Shown piece after piece: positions 52,919 to 58,916 of a stretch of 58,916 bases of DNA. Source of the DNA: Candidatus Mediterraneibacter norwichensis. GTDB lineage: Bacteria; Bacillota; Clostridia; Lachnospirales; Lachnospiraceae. The stretch lies in assembly GCA_019112765.1 (NCBI GenBank), contig DXIU01000090.1, forward strand, positions 1-58,916, read 5' to 3'. Both the position numbers and the translations under genes were made by a program. The notes under the pieces are model-generated. The model was not told where the DNA came from, made no database searches, and was given only the letters and a program-made list of their open reading frames with translations. Numbering within the stretch: the first letter of the stretch is position 1; the number at the start of each line of letters is the position of its first letter.

Positions 52919-53118
52919 GGAACTTCGGATTTGTATGATTGAGAAGGGACGCCGGGAGAGACTGGTGTGGTGCCGGAGGACACACTTTCGTTCGGACCGC
53001 AGACGCAGCGGTACGTAAGAGCGCAAAAAACGCGCTCTAAGAACCGGCGCTACTTTACGGTCCTCCATCACCACACCAGTCTCCCCCGGCTGACTTCTCA
53101 CACACAATTCCGAATTCC
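52919..53118. repeat. 200-bp near-perfect palindromic element
   Basis: The left arm from GGAACTTCGGATTTG and the right arm ending CAATTCCGAATTCC are inverted copies with few mismatches and short gaps. Inner parts such as GGGAGAGACTGGTGTGGTG and CACCACACCAGTCTCCCCC pair almost fully, and the centre GAGCGC-N7-GCGCTC is another hairpin. No coding sequence spans it. It could be a MITE-like element or a long structured RNA. It fills the gap between the divergent methyltransferase and OPT genes. Confidence 0.85.
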
Positions 53119-53131
53119 GACAGATAAAACG

Positions 53132-53228
53132 AAGGATCTGATGTCTGATGTTAAGGCCTGAGATGAATCTGCCCGAACGCAGTGAGTTTTCATCTCAGGC
53201 CTTGTTTTTAATCAGATTTCAGATCCTT
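53132..53228 (+). other. Nested two-stem hairpin with T run, possible leader or attenuator
   Basis: The outer arms 53132-53149 and 53211-53228 match at 15 of 18 positions (AAGGATCTGA against TCAGATCCTT). The inner arms AAGGCCTGAGATGA (53153) and TCATCTCAGGCCTT (53190) pair perfectly and are followed by GTTTTTA. The inner stem is an intrinsic terminator in the plus direction with no gene ahead of it, so it may end a short RNA or attenuate the OPT transcript. Confidence 0.65.
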
Positions 53229-53393
53229 TATTTTTCTCAGATTCCGAAGTGGAACAAGGATCCCGCATCCCGTATCTCCGTCCCGTTCTATCCAGGAAAT
53301 TCTGAATTTTTTCCGGTATTTCTTAATTCAAGTTCATTTCGGCAAATCCGAATTTTTCCCTTCCCTTTATTACAGCAAAGTGCTATAATAGTC

Positions 53394-53399
53394 GGGACT
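53394..53399 (+). promoter_or_regulatory. -10 element of the OPT transporter gene
   Basis: A perfect TATAAT lies 42 bases before the ATG at 53441; the -35 (around TTACAG) is weak. It lies downstream of both hairpin elements, so transcripts from it would not contain them. Confidence 0.55.
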
Positions 53400-53440
53400 G
53401 TGTTAAGAAGTCGTTAAAAACGTAGAAAGGAATGAACATT

Positions 53441-55342
53441 ATGGACAACAAAAATGAGTTCAAACCGTATATCCCGGCAAATAAAATTGTTCCGGAATTT
53501 ACGGTAACTTCTGTTCTCATTGGTATAATCCTTGCGGTTGTGTTCGGCGCTGCCAACGCATATCTGGGACTTCTGGTCGGCATGACGATCTCTGCCTCTA
53601 TCCCGGCAGCCGTTATCTCGATGGGAATCATCCGCATCATTCTCCGCAGGGACTCTATCCTTGAGAACAATCTGGTACAGACCATCGGTTCTGCCGGTGA
53701 GTCTCTCGCGGCGGGAGCAATCTTCACGCTGCCTGCCCTGTTTCTGTGGGCCAAAGAGGGGAAAATGGATTACCCCAGCATCATAACAATTTTCTTAATC
53801 GCTCTGTTCGGCGGTATTCTGGGCGTATGCTTTATGGTGCCCCTCCGTCAGGCGCTGATCGTTGAAGAGCACGGAACACTTCCGTTCCCGGAAGGAACTG
53901 CCTGCGCGGAAGTACTTCTGGCAGGTGAAGAAGGCGGCAGCAAAGCCGGCTCTGTATTCTCAGGTCTGGGTATTGCCGCTGTGTATAAATTTATAGCGGA
54001 CGGGCTGAAACTGTTCCCCAGTGAAATCGGATACGCGTTCAAAGGTTATGCCGGTTCCCAGATCGGTATCCAGGTACTGCCTTCCCTGGCAGGTGTCGGA
54101 TTCATCTGCGGACCGAAGATCTCCAGCTACATGCTGGCCGGAGGCGCTCTGAGCTGGTTCGTCCTTATGCCGGCCATTGCTCTGTTCGGTGCCGATTTAA
54201 CTAAGCCGATTCCACCTGCCACTCATACAATCGCGGCAATCCTGGCTGATCCCGAGCAGGGACCGGGCGGTCTGTGGACAAACTACATCAAGTATATCGG
54301 AGCCGGAGCGGTGGCGGCCGGCGGTGTAATCAGCCTGATCAAGACATTCCCGCTGATTATCCGCACCTTTAAGCAGGCTATGGCCAGCATGGGCAAAAAG
54401 CATGAGAATAAAAATGTTGTGCGTACACAGCAGGATCTTCCCATGTCCGTGCTGCTGATCCTGATCCTGGCTATCGTTATCCTGATCTGGCTGATTCCTA
54501 CCTTCCCGGTTAGCCCCATCGGATCTCTGATCATCGTAATCTTCGGATTCTTCTTCGCGTCAGTATCCTCTCGAATGGTAGGTCTGATCGGATCCTCAAA
54601 CAACCCGGTATCCGGTATGGCCATCGCAACTATCATTATTGCCACAGTGCTTCTGAAAGCTACAGGTACAGACGGTGTAACAGGTATGGTGGGAGCCATC
54701 GCAATCGGCGGTGTAATCTGTATCATTGCCGCAATTGCCGGAGATACTTCTCAGGACCTGAAAACCGGATTTATTGTAGGCGCAACACCGAAGAAACAGC
54801 AGATCGGCGAAATGATCGGCGTTGTTGTTTCCGCTGCTGCTATCGGCGGTGTTCTCTACCTGCTGAATGAAGCATGGGGATACGGCACAGACCAGATCCC
54901 GGCCGCTCAGGCAACTATGATGAAGATGCTCGTTGAAGGTATTATGGAAGCCAATCTTCCGTGGGCGCTGATCCTGATCGGCGTATGTATCGCTATTGTT
55001 ATTGAGATCCTTAAGGTTCCGGTTATGCCTGTCGCGGTAGGTATGTATCTGCCCTTCAGCTTAAGCGCCGGCATTATGGCCGGCGGCGCTGTCCGCTGGA
55101 TCGTAGAGCGCGTCAAAGGATCTGATGAAGAAAAGAAAGAGCGCGCAGACCGCGGCGTACTCTTTACCTCCGGACTGATCGCCGGAGAAGGTATCATGGG
55201 TATTGTACTGGCTGTTCTGGCTGTTGCCGGTGTGGATGGAAAAATTGTACTTCCATTCTCCCTCCCGCAGATCGGAAGCCTTATTATCTTTGTTGTACTT
55301 CTCTTCGGACTGTATAAACTGTGCATGAAGAAGAATAAATAG
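53441..55342 (+). CDS. OPT-family oligopeptide transporter
   Basis: This 633-residue membrane protein with about 14-16 hydrophobic helices belongs to the OPT family. Signatures are SVLIGIILAVVFGAANAYLG at the start, PFPEGTACAEVL near 147, and the NNPVSGMAIATI region. Bacterial members take up oligopeptides or metal chelates. The ATG at 53441 is chosen over 53432 because AAAGGA is better spaced. It heads an operon with a PqqD-like and a small membrane protein gene. Confidence 0.92.
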   Translation: MDNKNEFKPYIPANKIVPEFTVTSVLIGIILAVVFGAANAYLGLLVGMTISASIPAAVISMGIIRIILRRDSILENNLVQTIGSAGESLAAGAIFTLPALFLWAKEGKMDYPSIITIFLIALFGGILGVCFMVPLRQALIVEEHGTLPFPEGTACAEVLLAGEEGGSKAGSVFSGLGIAAVYKFIADGLKLFPSEIGYAFKGYAGSQIGIQVLPSLAGVGFICGPKISSYMLAGGALSWFVLMPAIALFGADLTKPIPPATHTIAAILADPEQGPGGLWTNYIKYIGAGAVAAGGVISLIKTFPLIIRTFKQAMASMGKKHENKNVVRTQQDLPMSVLLILILAIVILIWLIPTFPVSPIGSLIIVIFGFFFASVSSRMVGLIGSSNNPVSGMAIATIIIATVLLKATGTDGVTGMVGAIAIGGVICIIAAIAGDTSQDLKTGFIVGATPKKQQIGEMIGVVVSAAAIGGVLYLLNEAWGYGTDQIPAAQATMMKMLVEGIMEANLPWALILIGVCIAIVIEILKVPVMPVAVGMYLPFSLSAGIMAGGAVRWIVERVKGSDEEKKERADRGVLFTSGLIAGEGIMGIVLAVLAVAGVDGKIVLPFSLPQIGSLIIFVVLLFGLYKLCMKKNK

Positions 55343-55447
55343 TTTCCCGCAGCGCCGGCGCGCGCGGAAAGGCTGCTGTGTTCCGCAGTTTTTCCGCCAT
55401 CCCCGGCGCTGCGTTTTGGCATTGATGTAAAAAGGAGAAATCAGAAA

Positions 55448-55801
55448 ATGAAAAAGAACAACCGGCAGAATTATCTGGATTATATTCCGGTAAAAAATCC
55501 GGATATTGAATCTCAAATAAATGAAGACGGAAAAGCGGTTCTCCTTATCGAATGGAACGGCTTTTACCACAGAATCGCCCAGCGGTTCTTCCACCGCCCC
55601 AGAGTCAGCGATATCACCCTGGATGAGACCGGTACATTTGTATGGACGGCAATTGACGGAGAAAAAGACGTACACCAGCTTTCCAAAGAAATGGAGGCGC
55701 ATTTTCCGAAAATGGAAAAATCTCTGTCCCGTCTGATCAAATTTCTTGAGATCATGCACGATAACCATATGATCCACTGGAAGGGGGAGAAACAGAAATA
55801 A
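55448..55801 (+). CDS. PqqD-family small protein
   Basis: The 117-residue protein has a winged-helix PqqD fold. VSDITLDETGTFVWTAIDGEKDVHQLSKEM is the core pattern (about 50-80). PqqD proteins bind precursor peptides for radical SAM enzymes, but neither a precursor nor a radical SAM gene is present here. It stands 105 bases after the OPT gene with AAAAGGAG before the ATG. Confidence 0.85.
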   Translation: MKKNNRQNYLDYIPVKNPDIESQINEDGKAVLLIEWNGFYHRIAQRFFHRPRVSDITLDETGTFVWTAIDGEKDVHQLSKEMEAHFPKMEKSLSRLIKFLEIMHDNHMIHWKGEKQK

Positions 55802-56145
55802 TGCTGAAATATATTCCCTATGTTCTCCTTTTTGCACTTGCCACCATGATCATCTATGCCTGGGGGCTGTGGCGTTCGGTCCGCCAGAATCAGGATCTGT
55901 CCAATCTGCTGGCGTCAAAAGGCGTGGCAAAAGTCAGAAAAGCGCTCCGCAAAAATAAGGCGCTGACCTTAAAAGAGCTGGAGCCGTTTGTAAAGAACCT
56001 GACCGCGAAGCAGCCTTTCAGCCGGCAGCAGCTTGCCGTAACAGACCCGGAAGAATTTCTGGAGTCCATACTGTCCTATATGATACGGCAGAAAATGATT
56101 ATTGAAAACAAAGAGGAAAACCGTACGGTGTACCGGCTGAAATAG
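55801..56145 (+). CDS. Small membrane-anchored helical protein
   Basis: The 114-residue product has one N-terminal transmembrane helix (about 4-24, IPYVLLFALATMIIYAWGL) followed by a basic and helical domain (RKALRKNKALTLKELEPFVKNL). The ATG overlaps the stop of the PqqD-like gene (TAATG), so the two are translationally coupled. I know no function. A strong terminator follows. Confidence 0.8.
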   Translation: MLKYIPYVLLFALATMIIYAWGLWRSVRQNQDLSNLLASKGVAKVRKALRKNKALTLKELEPFVKNLTAKQPFSRQQLAVTDPEEFLESILSYMIRQKMIIENKEENRTVYRLK

Positions 56146-56177
56146 CAGGGAACAGCGGCTTTTATCTTAAAAATACA

Positions 56178-56248
56178 AAAAGAGACAATCCCGGAATCCA
56201 GCCTTTTTAAAGCCCTGGAATTCCTGTGGAACTGTCTCTTTTCTTTTT
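56178..56248 (+). terminator. Terminator of the OPT-PqqD operon
   Basis: AAAAGAGACA pairs with TGTCTCTTTT, with an inner stem TCCAG...CTGGA, followed by T-rich sequence. It lies about 30 bases after the stop. Confidence 0.8.
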
Positions 56249-56310
56249 TCACATTCATTGCAGCGGCATATCTGCCTCTGATCTGTCCCATCCGTTTCTG
56301 ATGACATCTT

Positions 56311-56590
56311 ATCTCCGGGTTTATACGGTTAAGTACGGATCTTTCCTCTATCTGACCGTAGCCCGGCCTGGGTTTCTACGGTCAGATATCAGCTTTTCTC
56401 TATCTGAACCGTACCCCGGCCCGGATTTCTGCGGTCAGATATCAGCTTTTCTCTATCTGAACCGTACCCTGGCCCGGGTTTCTACGGTCAGATATCAACT
56501 TTCCTCCATCTGAACCGTATCTTTGCCTGGATTTCTACGGTTAAATATAGTTTATTCCCTGTTTTAACCGTATTTCCTTCCTGATTTTTA
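56311..56590. repeat. Tandem 53-bp repeats with internal dyad
   Basis: Four full units start at 56343 (52 bp), 56395, 56448 and 56501 (53 bp each), with partial units at 56311-56342 and 56554-56590. Each unit has the arms ATCTGAACCGTA and TACGGTCAGAT around a GC-rich middle, so each can form a stem-loop. Divergence rises toward the outer copies. They lie between the convergent OPT operon and pepD, with no gene in any frame that I would support. Confidence 0.85.
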
Positions 56591-56720
56591 AAATAGAACT
56601 GTATTACGTAAAAATATACAGCTGAGATCGGACAGACGCCTCAGGCTTCCGCCCCGGCGAATCTGACATCCCAGAGCAGCTGATAGCCCGGAGTATCTGA
56701 TGACCCGGAATACCTGATTA

Positions 56721-58178
56721 TTATTCCGCCAGCCGTCTCAGCACGTCTTTCAGGAACTGGTAAAACCGCTCAAAGGAATCCAGCGGCAGCCTCTCATCCG
56801 GTGTATGCACGTCTTTCAGAGTCGGACCTACAGCAATGGCGTCCAGTCCCGGCAGCGCATCGGAAAACAGCCCGCACTCCAGGCCCGCATGGATAGCCTC
56901 AACCTTCAGCTCTGTTCCAAACAGATCTCTGTAGCTGTCCTGAAGCACCTTGCGGACCGGAGATTCCTCTTTGTAACTCCAGCCAGGATACTCGCCGCTG
57001 AAGGAAGTCTCAAATCCGAACACTTCTCCGTACAGGCACAGCCTTTCTTTCATCTCTTCCTGAAGGGAACCAACAGAAGACCTGGGAGAGAATACAAGTA
57101 CTGCTTTATCCTCCTCTGTCCGTACTACACCCATATTCATGGATGTCACTACAAATCCGTCCATCTTAAGGTTTCTTTTCTGAACTCCGTTAGGCGCCAG
57201 ATATAAAGCTCTGACGATCGCTTTCCCATCCTCTTCAGAAAGGGCATCAGCCGATACGCCTTCTTCTACAGATGTCTCGCAGGAGAAATCCGGCTCATCT
57301 GAAGAAAGCTCCGCCGCAAATGTTTCGGCAAGACTGCAGGAGAGCTCTTCTGCCTTTTTTGCCTCGGAAGCTTCTGTGTAGAGCAGCGAAGCAACGCACT
57401 CTCTCGGAATTGCATTGTCCTTGCTTCCGCCTGCCACATTGATCAGTTTTCCGTCTGTTTCTTTCAGCAGACTGTGGAGCATCCTGCCCATCAGAATATT
57501 GGCGTTCTGGCGCTCTTTGTTGATATCCATTCCGGAATGTCCGCCCAGAAGTCCGGAAATCTCGATCTGAACCACGGTTCCCTCTGCCTTCTCACGTTTT
57601 ACCGGGCGCACACACTCTACCCGCAGGCCGCCGGCGCAGCTTACTGTCGCGATTCCTTCGTCCTCGGAATCCATATTAATCATGGTTCTGGCGCTGATCA
57701 GCGATTTATCCAGAGATTTGGCACCATTTAATCCCACTTCTTCCTCTGTAGTAAATACACACTCCACCGGCGGATGTTTGATATCTTCATCATCAAGTAC
57801 CATGAGCATCAGAGCTACTGCCACACCGTTGTCCGCTCCCAGCGTAGTTCCGTTGGCGGTAAGAACTCCGTCCTTTACAACCAGGTCGATTCCGTCTTTT
57901 TCAAAGTCGTGCTCTACTCCCGCGATCTTTTCGCATACCATATCAAGGTGGCCCTGAAGCATAACTGCAGGCTTATCTTCCGCTCCTTCGCTTCCGCCTT
58001 TTTTTATAATTACATTATAAGCCTCATCCTGATGAACCCACAGGCCTCTGTTTTCTGCAAATTTTACCAGATAGTCGCTGATTCCCTTTTCATTTCCCGA
58101 GCCTCTGGGAATCGCGCTGATCTCCTCAAAAAAGTGAAATAATTTCTCCGGCTTGTAGCCTGTAATCTTATATTCCAT
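56721..58178 (-). CDS. pepD: Aminoacyl-histidine dipeptidase PepD (M20C)
   Basis: This 485-residue metallopeptidase cleaves Xaa-His and other dipeptides. The M20 motifs are VMLQGHLDMVCEK (His77, Asp79), GTTLGADNGVAVAL with the bridging Asp, FTTEEEVGLNGA with the catalytic Glu pair, and IHAGLECGLF near the end. The length matches cytosolic nonspecific dipeptidases. GAGGAAGAG precedes the ATG. It is monocistronic. Confidence 0.95.
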   Translation of the reverse strand: MEYKITGYKPEKLFHFFEEISAIPRGSGNEKGISDYLVKFAENRGLWVHQDEAYNVIIKKGGSEGAEDKPAVMLQGHLDMVCEKIAGVEHDFEKDGIDLVVKDGVLTANGTTLGADNGVAVALMLMVLDDEDIKHPPVECVFTTEEEVGLNGAKSLDKSLISARTMINMDSEDEGIATVSCAGGLRVECVRPVKREKAEGTVVQIEISGLLGGHSGMDINKERQNANILMGRMLHSLLKETDGKLINVAGGSKDNAIPRECVASLLYTEASEAKKAEELSCSLAETFAAELSSDEPDFSCETSVEEGVSADALSEEDGKAIVRALYLAPNGVQKRNLKMDGFVVTSMNMGVVRTEEDKAVLVFSPRSSVGSLQEEMKERLCLYGEVFGFETSFSGEYPGWSYKEESPVRKVLQDSYRDLFGTELKVEAIHAGLECGLFSDALPGLDAIAVGPTLKDVHTPDERLPLDSFERFYQFLKDVLRRLAE

Positions 58179-58426
58179 TTCTCTTCCTCTTTTCTATCTG
58201 CATTTTTCTCTATTCTGCCCGGAAACAGTCCGGAACATGCCGGCAGATCCGGCAGATACAGCATTTATAATTATAACAGATTTTTCTGCATATTTCACCC
58301 TTTGCTTTTCCCGGTTGTTTTTTCCGGTACCCGGACTGTATTCCAGATGACTCTGTTCCTGACGCTGTCTCTGTCACGCTATCACTTTCCGCACTGAAAT
58401 TCTTTATATTTTTCTTTATATTTTCC
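58179..58426. other. Intergenic region between pepD and the M-box leader
   Basis: Apart from the start-site region of pepD, I see no gene or clear structure here. The stretch is T-rich just before the M-box promoter. Confidence 0.5.
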
Positions 58427-58455
58427 TTGACACTTCCCGGTACAGAGGCTAAAAT
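58427..58455 (+). promoter_or_regulatory. Consensus promoter of the M-box leader
   Basis: A perfect TTGACA, a 17-base spacer and TAAAAT lie just ahead of the riboswitch. Confidence 0.85.
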
Positions 58456-58475
58456 AGACACGAAAAATCGGATAT

Positions 58476-58636
58476 TTTCGGTAGGTGAGGTTACCACAGG
58501 GATTGGGACGTTCCCGAAGACTGCTGCCGCAAGATTGTGGAGACACAATGCGCTGGTCAGCAGGAAGCGTCGTGAAGGCGCATCCTAACGCAGTTGATAT
58601 GCCCTGTGATACTAAAGCTTGGACGATACAGCCCAG
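58476..58636 (+). promoter_or_regulatory. M-box (ykoK) magnesium riboswitch
   Basis: The conserved GTAGGTGAGG (58481), GACTGCTGCCGCAAGATTGT, GGTCAGCAGGAAGCGTCGTGA-type segment and ACGCAGTTGATATGCCCTGT with ATACTAAAGCT in the closing part match the M-box aptamer. High Mg2+ stabilises the compact fold and favours termination. The controlled gene, probably an MgtE, MgtA or CorA type transporter, lies beyond the right edge. Confidence 0.92.
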
Positions 58637-58660
58637 AAAAGCAGCAATTTCTGCTCGGTT

Positions 58661-58692
58661 CCGTCATTGTCCAGGCAATGGCGGTTTTCTTT
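58661..58692 (+). terminator. Terminator of the M-box leader
   Basis: CCGTCATTGT pairs with CAATGGCGG around CCAGG, followed by TTTTCTTTT. A short AGCAG-N6-CTGCT hairpin ahead of it could take part in the antiterminator switch. Confidence 0.8.
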
Positions 58693-58818
58693 TGCCCGGA
58701 TACAGGTAATCTGAAGCCCCGTTTTCTTTGAAAAACAGAGCCTGAACCTTACAATACCGGAAATATTGATAGGTAAACCGAGGATAAAAAGTCCAGCTAA
58801 GAAATGTCAAGAGGTGAT

Positions 58819-58845
58819 ATGAAAAAATTAAATTTATTACAGTAG
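58819..58845 (+). CDS. Possible 8-codon leader peptide MKKLNLLQ
   Basis: AGAGGTGAT directly before ATG is a strong ribosome site for a frame of only eight codons ending in TAG. It reads M-K-K-L-N-L-L-Q and uses TTA for all three leucines, a codon that is uncommon in the GC-richer genes here. It lies between the M-box terminator and the window edge, so it may be a regulatory upstream frame of the Mg2+ transporter gene, as MgtL is for mgtA in Salmonella. The last 71 bases hold no clear gene start. Confidence 0.5.
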   Translation: MKKLNLLQ

Positions 58846-58916
58846 AGCGAAAAAGGGTAACCTTAACAGACCATTCCCCAATATAGGACTGGTCAGAAAC
58901 TAAATATTCAGAATAC

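Noticed and set aside
53132..53228. T-box leader
   Set aside because: The AGGGTGGNACCGCG core and specifier layout are absent.
56226..56513. 95-codon rightward frame
   Set aside because: It is produced by the tandem 53-bp repeats and translates into a repetitive peptide with no other support.
58210..58548. 112-codon leftward frame near the right edge
   Set aside because: It runs against the M-box and its promoter, which have strong independent support.

Overview
The window looks like chromosome from an anaerobic gut Firmicute, most likely a Lachnospiraceae (Clostridium cluster XIVa) relative. The evidence is a moderately GC-rich gene body with strong GGAGG ribosome sites, DUF1836 and YerC/YecD family proteins, an M-box leader, and an anaerobic purine catabolism locus with a selenium-dependent molybdenum hydroxylase. 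The genus is inference. No rRNA, tRNA, intact CRISPR array or transposase was seen.

Layout. 1-5.4 kb: a RhuM-family gene cut by the left edge, a type I cas3 with no other cas gene in view (beside a single I-C-like repeat remnant), an RlmI-like methyltransferase and an anchored protein of unknown function. 5.4-9.7 kb: an ABC-2 export pair, an XRE regulator and a DUF5714-arsenate reductase fusion. 9.7-12.7 kb: an AT-rich cassette with a WYL regulator overlapping an HAD phosphatase gene, a protein with a PD-(D/E)XK-like core and a small partner; three TGTACA-N6-TGYACA sites lie in front of the two transcription units. 13-24 kb: housekeeping genes (rlmD, pcrA, YerC-like, PHP hydrolase, a MATE pump) and a lone NMT1-like binding protein.

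24-49 kb is the core of the window. A long leftward unit runs ssnA, NCS2 purine permease, ygfK, yqeC, yqeB-mobA fusion, 4Fe-4S protein, xanthine dehydrogenase, and a MobA-like/ModE-HTH fusion, followed by modABC for molybdate uptake. A rightward unit carries a DauR/YheO-like regulator, ygeX, ygeY, ygeW, ridA and arcC. The 0.33-kb divergent promoter region between them holds four copies of a 16-bp element, CTAAANWTTTTTTAGA-like, in two 20-bp-spaced pairs. A third unit (molybdopterin-binding protein, permuted XdhC, guanine deaminase) converges on arcC. Together these genes fit uptake and deamination of purines, selenium- and molybdenum-dependent hydroxylation, reductive opening and breakdown through 2,3-diaminopropionate and carbamoyl chemistry, and ATP recovery by carbamate kinase.

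49-59 kb: nadE, hslO and a methyltransferase; a 200-bp near-perfect palindrome and a second nested hairpin; an OPT transporter, PqqD-like and small membrane protein operon; 53-bp dyad-containing tandem repeats; pepD; and at the right edge a complete Mg2+ M-box riboswitch, terminator and an 8-codon leader peptide whose target gene lies outside the window.
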